A DNA stretch of 64,000 nt from assembly GCA_964036155.1 (NCBI GenBank), contig OZ038422.1, positions 76,903,201-76,967,200 on the forward strand, given 5' to 3'. The stretch is from Diploscapter coronatus. Its lineage: Eukaryota; Nematoda; Chromadorea; Rhabditida; Rhabditidae. Below, piece after piece: positions 55,777 through 64,000 of the stretch. The first letter of the stretch is position 1; each line of letters starts with the position of its first letter. A program made the position numbers and the translations under genes. Under the pieces are notes generated by a model. It was not told the origin of the DNA. It saw only the letters and a list, made by a program, of their open reading frames with translations, and did not search any database.

Positions 55777-56239
55777 GTTTCAGGAAAACCCCTACGCCCA
55801 GCTAGCTGCCAGTTTAACTCCACAACAGCTACAGTTACAAATAGAAGCTACCCAGAGAATTTTACAGGCTAATCAACAGGTATGAAATTTGGCTTACCTG
55901 AAAAATGAGCATATTCAGCCCCCCTCCCAGCCATCCCAAGCGGTCTACACACTGCCTGCCTCGATAATTCAGCAGCAGCAGCAACCGCCTTCTCTTGTAC
56001 CTAGCCTTCCCCCGTCTGCAGTCAGTTTGCAATCGCTGTTCCCGCAACTTCAATCGTCAACCTCCAACCCGATATCCTTGTCTGTCTCTGGAGTTTCCTC
56101 CCACCCAACTCCAGGCCAACTCACCCTGCCCCTGGCTAACAGGGATCAGGAATTAAATCTGGGCAGTACTGTATCCATCAATCTGCTAGATTCATTGTTG
56201 AGGCAGCAAAGTTCATCATCAAACGGCAATCATTCTTGA
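41502..56239 (+). CDS. daf-5: Ski/Sno family transcriptional co-regulator (probable DAF-5)
   Basis: Smad-pathway co-regulator, nuclear. Twenty exons: 41502-41657, 41791-42004, 42108-42186, 44709-44830, 45327-45432, 46094-46207, 46300-46384, 47283-47428, 47934-48111, 49573-49656, 49920-50084, 52543-52606, 52843-52968, 53129-53232, 53427-53558, 53732-54043, 54848-55106, 55277-55599, 55784-55879, 55919-56239; all phases close at 1061 residues. The Ski/Dachshund domain is at about 125-265 (CLLIGGEPRLPLEYF, LNIMVREASPIEVISLKKIG, TRTDAERIYALLYS, matching Ski TKTDAERLCNALLYG). The SAND-like Smad4-binding zinc domain is at 293-400 (CIICEKCHRKFTIFDFCTHG and NKWGFNSCNWFNHIRI, cf. Ski HWGFDSANW). A coiled coil at about 515-640 and a long Gln/Pro/Ser-rich tail follow. 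Longer than C. elegans DAF-5 as I recall it. Acceptors of exons 12 and 13 are the least certain. Confidence 0.88.
42187..44708. other. Large intron 3 of the Ski/Sno gene
   Basis: 2.5 kb. ORFs on both strands around 44200-44600 overlap and show no domain. Pyrimidine-rich runs occur at 42415-42470 and 44000-44080. No repeat copy recognised. Confidence 0.5.
45155..45246. mobile_element. 92-bp hAT-type MITE
   Basis: Left end CAGGGTTGGCCGAAAGTC; right end, read inward, CAGAGGTGGGCGAAAGTT. It is flanked by ATGAGAAT and ATGGGAAT, an 8-bp duplication with one mismatch. In intron 4 of the Ski/Sno gene. Confidence 0.8.
45669..45978. repeat. Dispersed repeat, copy B (~310 bp)
   Basis: Second copy of the 26557-26860 repeat, same orientation, inside intron 5 of the Ski/Sno gene. 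It shares CCATACACTATTTCGCATGT and TCACACCTGAATCTCAGTCA exactly. The 3' half carries a few substitutions and short insertions. Confidence 0.9.
46385..47282. other. Intron 7 of the Ski/Sno gene
   Basis: About 0.9 kb. AT-rich. The ORFs at 46981-47190 have no recognisable domain. Nothing else seen. Confidence 0.5.
48112..49572. other. Intron 9 of the Ski/Sno gene
   Basis: About 1.46 kb with pyrimidine-rich stretches (48410-48480, 48540-48590). No exon or repeat recognised. Confidence 0.5.
50085..52542. other. Large intron 11 of the Ski/Sno gene
   Basis: About 2.46 kb, the second-largest intron here. An ORF at 51278-51580 has no domain. Because the donor at 50084 and acceptor at 52542 join in phase, the model is kept, but a small missed exon cannot be excluded. 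Confidence 0.5.
54446..54464 (+). other. tRNA A-box-like sequence
   Basis: TGGTCAGAGTGGTTAGAGC closely resembles a tRNA D-arm. No B-box or full fold follows. In intron 16 of the Ski/Sno gene. Probably chance or a decayed tRNA/SINE. Confidence 0.3.
55345..55390 (+). repeat. CAG/CAA tract coding polyglutamine
   Basis: About a dozen mostly glutamine codons, mixed CAG and CAA, in exon 18 of the Ski/Sno gene, within a Gln/Pro-rich region that continues to the C-terminus. Confidence 0.85.
55738..55774. repeat. (AT)n microsatellite
   Basis: About 18 AT units directly after a run of A, in intron 18 of the Ski/Sno gene, ending about 9 bases before the acceptor CAG at 55783. Confidence 0.95.
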
Positions 56240-57996
56240 TACTACTCAAATTATAGATACAGTTTTCTATAATAGACGCGGAAAACTATTTTGAAGATTT
56301 TAAGAAACACACCACTATTCCTGTCATAGGTATTATGCAATGATTTAAATTATGTATCAAAATATATTTTAACAAATCAATGCTTAGAGTGTCGAATTAC
56401 GTGTGCTCCTATCTGAATCTCAATTTTTTTTTGAGTTCAGATTAAGGAAAATACACGACGGGCAACTTTTGCACGGACCAACCTGTTTCTAATTTTCCTA
56501 TTTCAGTATCGAACTTCGAAAATAACGGAAGTCTATGCAATGTGCAGGTTTTATGAGCGGAGCTTATTCTGTCTCTGAAAATTGAAAGGTTACGCTTGTT
56601 GAGCCCGGTGAAATTGCACAGATTCTATTTTTCGGAGTTATAAAATCTGTAGCATTACTATTGTCGGCCATTTCTGATAAAACTACCATAAATCCTAAAA
56701 TAGAAGTCATGGACTTCGATTTCAGAATTTACGGCATATTCATTGATTCATTCCCTTCGATCGCAGTACAATAATCTCTTCCAGCGTCTAGTCTAGTCTT
56801 CTTCAGGGTTTTCTCAGATGTAATCAAACCAATTCGACTCCTCAAAACTTTCAAGTACTTCCTATCTCCATTTTTCATTCAAAAAGTTCTTGGAGTTTAA
56901 AAATTAGCATATTTTTAACCATATACGGTGAAAAATGCTATCGAATTGAGGTTAACGTTATCCTGGTAATTCCAAGAATTTTCCCGACGACCTAAAAATT
57001 CTCAATATTTATTTCAAAACTTCATTTCTCACAGAGAGTCGCTGGCACAAACCCATATTTATTTTCAAAAATTATGAATATTCATGCATTTATAAAATTG
57101 AATGCAATTAACTTATAAACCTCTGCACTTTCTCCTAAAGCAATTGATATCATCAATCAAAATATCCTCGAAAAATCATCAATTTTCAACCTTATTCAAA
57201 TATTTGAGTACGCATTATGAATGTAATTAATTAATTCAACTGATCGTATTATTTTGAAATGAGCCCAGTTAATCATATACAAATTACGGTATCTGTTATG
57301 TCGATATGCGTCACGACACATCAACTAAAGTTGGACTTAGTTTTTTTTCTATAATTTGAATTCAGCCACAATTTTGTACAACAACTAAATTTGTTATTTC
57401 GACAAAATTCAATAAATATTTCAACTTAAGAAGCGATATTGCATATTAAAACAGTTTAGATAAATTGAACTTCATGTTAAATTTAAATATTGCGTCTAGA
57501 CTAGATTAAGTTAAGCTGAAAAATATTGTTCAATTTTAGATAAATAGGATATGATTCATTGTTTGAAAAATAAAACGATTTTAAAAAAATATTTATCAGC
57601 CGACCTTCAATCCTTTCCAATGAAAAAGAAGTTGTTACGCAATTTTATTTACTTGATTAATAAGTCGATAAAATTTGCAATAACGCAATAATCTTCTAAA
57701 AGTCTTAAAATTTGCGAAATAATTAACAATAAACTTAGTTCAAATGATTATAAGAAGAGAAAAAATTATTTCATGACACTGATTTGTCATTTCATCACTG
57801 CTATTTCCGATAATCGTAAAAAAATGATTATTGTCGCCTCCGGTAAAACTATTATATCATTTAAAATAGGTATTATCACGAACTGAAATGCGATTATAAA
57901 ATAAAACGATTATTTAATTTCGAGATAAAACATTAACATTTCACATCACGTAATGACAGCACTTACATGGTTATAGTTTCGAATAATAATTAGCGG

Positions 57997-58023
57997 TGAT
58001 AAAATGAGAATTATAGCTGATAA
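57997..58023 (+). promoter_or_regulatory. Two TGATAA (GATA-factor) sites
   Basis: TGATAA occurs at 57997-58002 and 58018-58023 (CTGATAAGG). In Caenorhabditis this is the core of the intestinal ELT-2 site. They lie about 60-85 bases before the TATA-like box of the CUB-like gene, a normal place for gut control elements. Confidence 0.5.
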
Positions 58024-58080
58024 GGTGGGTAGAAGCTAATCTTAAGTGGCAAATATCTTAATGCAGTCCGTCTAGCATAT

Positions 58081-58088
58081 TTATAAAA
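58081..58088 (+). promoter_or_regulatory. TATA-like box
   Basis: TTATAAAA, 54 bases upstream of the ATG of the CUB-like gene. Implies a very short 5' UTR. Confidence 0.5.
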
Positions 58089-58141
58089 CGAGGAATGATT
58101 TTTCACTCGCCATTAATCAATCAGCCAATTTGTTAATTGCA

Positions 58142-61100
58142 ATGGGCCGCGTTTACTATGCAATAACCCTGTTAATTTCTATAGGCTTTGGACTTGTCTA
58201 TTCACAAAATGAATGTATGTTTGTTGTTCTAATTATATTTGATCATTGAATTAGTTCTTCGAATTTACAAATTAGCATGTGCTCTTTTCTCTGTACTGTT
58301 ACTAGTTAGAGAAAGTTAAAATAGACGAAAATTCGAAGAATGCAAATTTTTAAAGCCCCGAAATCTTATTCTATGATCACGTATTTATTTAATTTACTAA
58401 TTCGAAAATATCCATTTAGTACCACCGTGTAACTGCTCAGATATTTATCCATATCAATTTAACGCTAGTGATCATATAGTTTGGCCTCCAGCACCCTGTA
58501 GAATTGATTATAATGTTACTTGCAACGTTGGGGTATGTATTAATTAAAATATTGTAACATTCTTTGAAAATGTAGTTTAATCCACGACAAGCAGGAACCG
58601 TTATTTATGCATTCGCAAACTATAGCAATATCTTATTTAAAGAAACCGTTACTTACAAGATAGGTAATAGTGGGTACATGGTGAAAATTTTCGAGTAGGT
58701 ATTTAAAATTTATTCATATTTGGATAAAATTACTTTAAGATACCCGGGAGATACGAATAATACAATTCTTGATATCACACCGCAGGCTAGATTAATGCAA
58801 TTCGAAATTACTGGAATAAATCCAAATGTTTCTGGAGTTATGACGCTGACTGGAAATGATTTAACGGGTATTAGCAGCGCCTTTTTTTAAACACAAACAG
58901 GGTTAAATCAAAAGGTTATACTATTTATAGTTCCCGCACCTTGGTCTAAAATATTGTACCAAGGGATGAGTGACATATTTTATACGAATGACTATTTCGG
59001 GGATGTTAGTGTAGCGTATAAATCTGAATCTGATGACAAAAGATTCGTTGTATTCGCCGTTTTTTATGATCGATTGTCATCGAAAGATTGGGATCGGGAC
59101 AGACTGATGCTATTCAACAAGGATACCAGTAAATTGATAGACTCGTAAGATTTCTTCCTTTAATTAAAAATATATTTTAAAATTTAGTGGTTACCCTATT
59201 TATGAAATGGAAAATGGTGTAGTGACAATAGATAATACCGCTGAAATCATTCTTTACTATGCATTCAGACCTGAATATGAAGCTGTAGTTTTGATTTACG
59301 TTCCTGCTATGGGTTATTATCACCTTGAATATTAAATTATTTGAATTTGTAGGCATGAAGATACAAAATTATAAAGGAGCATCGACACAAGAAGTCGTAC
59401 ATTTGAATGGTACTGATGAATTTAAGGCGCAAGTTATTCTGAGGAATACAAAAGTTTCGACATGGATCAGTAAAATCGATTACTTTGTTAGCATTATTTA
59501 ATCGTAAAAATCAAATTATAACAAACCAGGAATACAATGACACTTTGATCTACATTTATAATGGTGTCAAAGAAATCAACTACACCGGCGTTCTTCCTGA
59601 AGATGGGTTGGAGTTGATTATAAGGTAGAATTCAATTTTGAGCAGGCTAAAATTCACAACAAGTTATTATGTTAGAATAATTTATAGAGAAAAGATTGTA
59701 TCTTTTATACAGAAAAATGCGTTTATTTAATCTCTAAATATCTTTAATTTTGATTAAAAAACTCAAATTTTGAAATAACGAGTATGAGTTAAAAGTACTT
59801 CAGCAAGGAAAATTCATCTAATGCAATCGGCTACAAACTGGTGAATCCTGTCTACACATTTGTGATAACTCGTGGATATGTGATTGTGATATTCGCCAAT
59901 TCCGACGACCCTTCGTCTACCGCAAAGCCCACCACTCCACACAGCGTTCCCACAACTGCACAGGCAACTTCGACAACTAGGATTTTTGAATCGACAACTT
60001 CTGCATTATACAGTATGCAATTTATATACCATTATTTAGATTAAAAATATAATATAATTGCATATCAATGATTAAAGAAATGTCAGTATTAGTTCAGCTA
60101 TCAATGGTTTTTAGATCAAATTTAAAATATTTGAAAATCGAAATGGATGAACGTTAATCTAAATTTTAGGGCACTGCGACTGCAGCAAAAATTACACTCT
60201 TCAAATCCACAATGGAACTTCAATAATCTGGCCTGAAGAACCTTGCTTATTACCTCCTAATAGAACCTGCACAATCAATGTAAAACAATAAGAAATACAA
60301 AATCAAACGGCTATTTTCAGATAAGTCCAGCGGAAAATCGAGTTATCATTCATCCATCCGTCAAATTTAGCAATGCTCATGTGAAGGAGAGGATCGTATA
60401 TCGACCATACAATAACCCTGATGAACAATATACGAAATTTCTTGAGTATGGAAATAAAAGTAATTATTACGATATTTTGCTATAACTCCAGATTTAACAA
60501 GAGTTCCGATGGCAAAACAATAGATTTGATACCAGCAAGTCAGATATTGTCTTTCGATGTGACGTCATTTGATAACGTTAATCCGGGAAATGTTACATTT
60601 ATCATACTGGGAAAAGCAGGTATGATAAATACGTTTCAAACAGGGCAAAATTATTCTTGAGTTTTCATTAATGATAGTAAATAAATTAGTCTTTCCCATG
60701 TAATCCTACCTTAGTTATTCGTATTTTTCCCCTATTTTCAACCATGAATTCATTGGATCATCTTTATAGAGGAATTCAAGTCTCGTATTTTTGCCCAATT
60801 TTTAATTATGGGGAAGATTAGGTGCGTAGATCACGAATCTGAAATCGAAAAGTGCTGACATTGGACGTTATGTTCGGGATTTGGTTTTGAATGCCTATCC
60901 AACGTAAAACTCGGTTATTATTGCAGAAAGGGAAGTAAAAAATCTGCCAAATAATGTATTAAAATTAGGGTATTTCTTATGCTCTCTCATTTCCTACGCT
61001 ATTTCGTCACTTTTCAAGAAAATCCTGAACCTCGAATCCAACGTTAGCACTTTTTGACTTCAGATTCGTGATCTACGCATCGAAGTACCCCTATGGCGAA

Positions 61101-64000
61101 AAAAAACTTGCAAAAATACGGGGGACACCTCTGAAATTTTCCTTTTTAGTTAACGAAATTTCTAATGATATAAATTTAGTTGAGGCACCAAATCGAGAAA
61201 ATACAACGATATATGTCGGCCCGAGTCAAAGCATATTGAACACATTCTTTAAAGATGATGAAGAGTTCTTCGAAATCGCTTCGATGACGAACCAAGTCGT
61301 CTTCTTCAATGTGTTCTACGATACTGAACGGGAAGAGAATGAAAGGGATCGAATAATGTATTACGATCACGAATATAATTTCATTGATTCGTAAGATTTC
61401 AGTTACTTGAAATAATTAGCTTGTTACTATTAGTGTATTTTAGAGGATATTCTATCAGCAAATACGACAACAATATTTTGACTTTCGATATGTCTATCGT
61501 AAAAATATTCTATGCCTACAAAAAAAATCAAAAACTCAATTATGAGATTGGTGCATTCGTTCCTGCTGAAGGCTAGAAATTAAAATTAAAAATGAATATA
61601 AGAAGAAAACTTAGGACTAAAGATTGATAATTATCAATGTGGAGGGACGGATAGTCCAATTAATCTTAATGCAACAAATGACTTCGCTGCGAAAGTCATT
61701 ATCAACAAGGCTGTCAGCATATTCAATCCACCACCACCATATGCAATTTCTGGATTCGATTTTCATGTCAGCAGAAATTACAGTAGTTGATAATGAAAAT
61801 CGATTTAAAAAATAACTTCGCGGCATAAATATATCATATTTGAAAGTTTCACTCTTAATCTATCTTATCAGCGAGTACTTTCATGTCAAAAGTTGCGAAA
61901 TTGACGACTTTCAAGGTACTTCAAATTCATAAAGAAAAGAATTCAGAATAGCAGCGATACTCAAATCTACATCTATAACCGTATCGTTGAAGTGGTTGAA
62001 AGCAGTTCGCTACCAAATTACAGTCTAGTGCTTGTCATCAAGTAGTAACGACGTTCTGTAAAAGAAAAATAGACAGATTTAGCCAGCAAAATCGAACTAG
62101 TGCCATCGGTTTCCCATTGACCTCAGATTCATACACATTCGTTGCTGTTAATGGGCATGTGAAGATATTCCTGGAGCAACAGAGTATCACAACGACTCCA
62201 AAGCCAACTACATCACATGGTGAAGCATTAAATAGTCTTTGATGAAATAAGCAAAGCAATTCAGGCTCTACTATATCACTGCCTTACAGTATGGATTCGT
62301 TATATTTGACACAAATTTACGCCTAAATTAATGAATAAAATCGGCATTATTATTTATAAATATTTATTCTTTGCATAATATTGAAGATGGCATAAAATTC
62401 ATTTTAGAAGTCTGCAACTGCAGCGACGACTGGGACTTTCAACTGCATAATGGATCGAAAGTCATCTGGCCCTTAGAGCCTTGCCTAATTCCGCCTGATC
62501 GAGCATGTTCTGTTAATGTGCGATAAAATCACTATCTTTTTAAATGTTAATTTTAAGTTCAACCCAATAGATGATGGAGTAATAATCTACGTGACAATGT
62601 CGTACGATAATATTTACGCTATGGAAACAGTCATTTATGAGCTATACAGCAATCCGGATGAGTTTGTATTTAAGGAAACTGAGTTAGCTGATTTTCAGGA
62701 ATTATTTTAGCTAAATTTTTCAGATACTATAACAGTACATACGGACAAGTTATCGAGGTAGTGCCGCAAAGCCGGTTAATCTCATTTGAAGTCAACCCGT
62801 TCGATAGAAAGAATCCCGGAAATGTCACTTTTACTGCCGAAGGCAGAATGGGTATAAATATAAATTTACATTGCACAATTTAAATCATTTTAGCATCGGC
62901 AAAAAATCGCAAAAATATTACAATTACTGATGGACCATCGACGTCTATTTTCAATACACAATTCTTGGATAGCGATTGCATTTGTGACATCACTTCGCTG
63001 AAAAACGAAATTCTACTCTTTCACGCATTTTATGATACTGATAGAACGGAAGACGAGAGGGATCGGATTATGTATTTTGATACGAAAAATAAGCTGGTTG
63101 ATTCGTTAGTTTTTTTTTTTTTTAATTTAAATTTAGTCAAATAGTATTGCAACTAATCAGGGATGTTCGCTTGTAGCTCGGTTTATATTCAAAAACTGTT
63201 TCAATTTGTCTCGGTTCGGTTTACAAAAAATATTGAGCTGCAAATATCCCTGCTGCTAATAAAAATTATCTAAATTATATTATTTTAATATGTTAAACTC
63301 GAATTATTTGAATTTAATGAACTTTAAAAAATTCAATATTTTAGCGGTTGGAGCATAGCTGAAGAGGAGGGAGGCGTAATAGGTCTAGCAAAGACTCAGG
63401 TCAGACTTTACTATGCATACAAAGCGAACTTCACAGCCCTCGTTGCCATTTATGTGCCTGGAAATGGTAGGAATTATGCCAAAATCATATAATTTTAACT
63501 AATCCTTAGGAATGAGACTTCAAAATTACCGTTCTGGTGGTGCAAATGAACCGATCGAGTTGTATGCAGTTGATGATTTCGCTGCGAAAGTTAGTAATAA
63601 TTTAAAGTTTACTATTTATTATCATAATTTTAATATACTTCTTCTTTGAAAATTTATACATTATTTTAGATAATTATTAGCAAGCAGCCACAATACTCCA
63701 TGAATTCAATTCCTCCGTACGTAATTGCCGGATTCGATTTTCATGTAGATCACTTTCGTAACTTCAATTATTACAATTATTTTAGGATAGCAAAGACACC
63801 CAAATTTACGTGTACAATGATATCGTGGAAGTAGTGATCAACACCGCAATGCCTGCTAACAAACTTGTCCTTGTCATTAAGTAATTTTCACTTCCTATCC
63901 TCTTCTTTCATTTGAAGTCGATATAAGTAAACGATAAAAATCATATTAGTTAAAAAAATCTAAATTTATTTAAATTAAAGCATCCGAATTTCAGCCAGCA
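58142..64000 (+). CDS. Secreted protein of tandem CUB-like modules (3' end outside window)
   Basis: Extracellular protein resembling nematode CUB-like (DUF141-type) families. Exons: 58142-58214, 58420-58532, 58576-58694, 58740-58867, 58931-59144, 59188-59312, 59353-59486, 59530-59624, 59804-60012, 60170-60279, 60321-60445, 60492-60619, 61150-61390, 61444-61571, 61615-61766, 61947-62041, 62083-62219, 62408-62517, 62558-62682, 62724-62851, 62894-63104, 63345-63466, 63510-63589, 63670-63744, 63786-63880, 63995->64000. MGRVYYAITLLISIGFGLVYS is a signal peptide. Three modules of about 300 residues begin with CNC(S)…VWPxxPC…C (58420, 60170, 62408), contain NPGNVTF and a (D/E)RDR(L/I)M-(Y/L)F element, and end in a DTQIYIYN-type segment plus a Thr/Pro-rich linker (TTPKPTTS). 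Many N-glycosylation sites. The CUB assignment is by pattern; the ligand is unknown. Confidence 0.8.
60784..61120. mobile_element. ~337-bp inverted-repeat element in a CUB-like gene intron
   Basis: The core arms are very alike: TGCGTAGATCACGAATCTGA on the left (from 60823) and its complement ending at 61079 on the right, each continuing into AAGTGCT. Weaker pairing extends outward to CGTATTTTTGC on both sides. It accounts for most of the 530-nt intron 60620-61149, while the equivalent intron in the other modules is 42-63 nt. Confidence 0.75.
61572..61614 (+). other. GC-AG intron in the CUB-like gene
   Basis: Donor GAAG|GCTAGA, acceptor ACTTAG; 43 nt. The matching introns of modules 1 and 3 use GT at the same phase-1 position, so this donor probably changed GT to GC after the module duplicated. 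Confidence 0.7.
63169..63253. mobile_element. 85-bp hAT-type MITE
   Basis: Left end CAGGGATGTTCGCTTGTAGC; right end, read inward, CAGGGATATTTGCAGCTCAA. Flanks are CAACTAAT and CTGCTAAT (8 bp, two mismatches). It sits in the intron before exon 63345 and explains why that intron is longer than its homologues. Confidence 0.75.

Larger units (their letters stand above)
56240..58141. other. Intergenic, very AT-rich
   Basis: 1.9 kb between the Ski/Sno gene and the CUB-like gene. No ORF or repeat copy recognised. A block with repeated GATTATTA/AAACGATTAT-like words at 57770-57960 precedes the promoter motifs. Confidence 0.5.

Overview
The window is nuclear DNA of a nematode, most likely a chromadorean close enough to Caenorhabditis to share gene neighbours; the species is not identified. 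The evidence is AT-rich intergenic DNA, many small introns (down to 39 nt, with several GC-AG introns), 3' splice sites a few bases upstream of several start codons (as expected for spliced-leader trans-splicing), and recognisable nematode orthologues. Exon borders were read by eye from splice signals and reading phase. For nearly every gene the phases close exactly from first to last exon.

Layout. 1-5059 (+): 3' part of a Cys-loop ligand-gated ion channel with a long acidic N-terminal extension. 5322-6178 (-): small unknown protein. 6569-8264 (+): small secreted-type unknown protein, interrupted by an in-frame TAG. 8312-17650 (-): three same-strand housekeeping genes, WDR83/MORG1, a DUF1308 (C7orf25/UPF0415) protein and LRR1. 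18016-23013 (+): deoxyribose-phosphate aldolase and the ALG2 mannosyltransferase. 24247-25520 (-): F-box/kelch protein. 27328-31170 (+): 2-Cys peroxiredoxin with a distant alternative first exon. 33003-37707 (+): atypical protein kinase C. 41502-56239 (+): Ski/Sno family co-regulator, probable DAF-5 orthologue, in 20 exons. 58142->64000 (+): secreted protein built from three tandem CUB-like modules with matching exon/phase patterns, running off the window.

From memory, the DERA, ALG2, prdx-2 and pkc-3 homologues of C. elegans all lie on one cosmid (F09E5), so this stretch looks like conserved microsynteny; this needs checking. Functions are mostly unrelated: nucleoside salvage, N-glycan assembly, peroxide defence, cell polarity, TGF-beta/dauer-type transcription, ubiquitin ligase adaptors, and probable gut or cuticle secreted defence proteins.

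Mobile DNA is abundant but small: at least four hAT-type MITEs (three with near-perfect 8-bp duplications), a mariner-type MITE with TA ends, several other inverted-repeat elements, and a dispersed ~305-bp repeat present twice. No rRNA, convincing tRNA, CRISPR or autonomous transposase gene was seen. The most interesting items are the modular CUB-like gene, the ion channel with a changed selectivity motif, and the set of MITEs.
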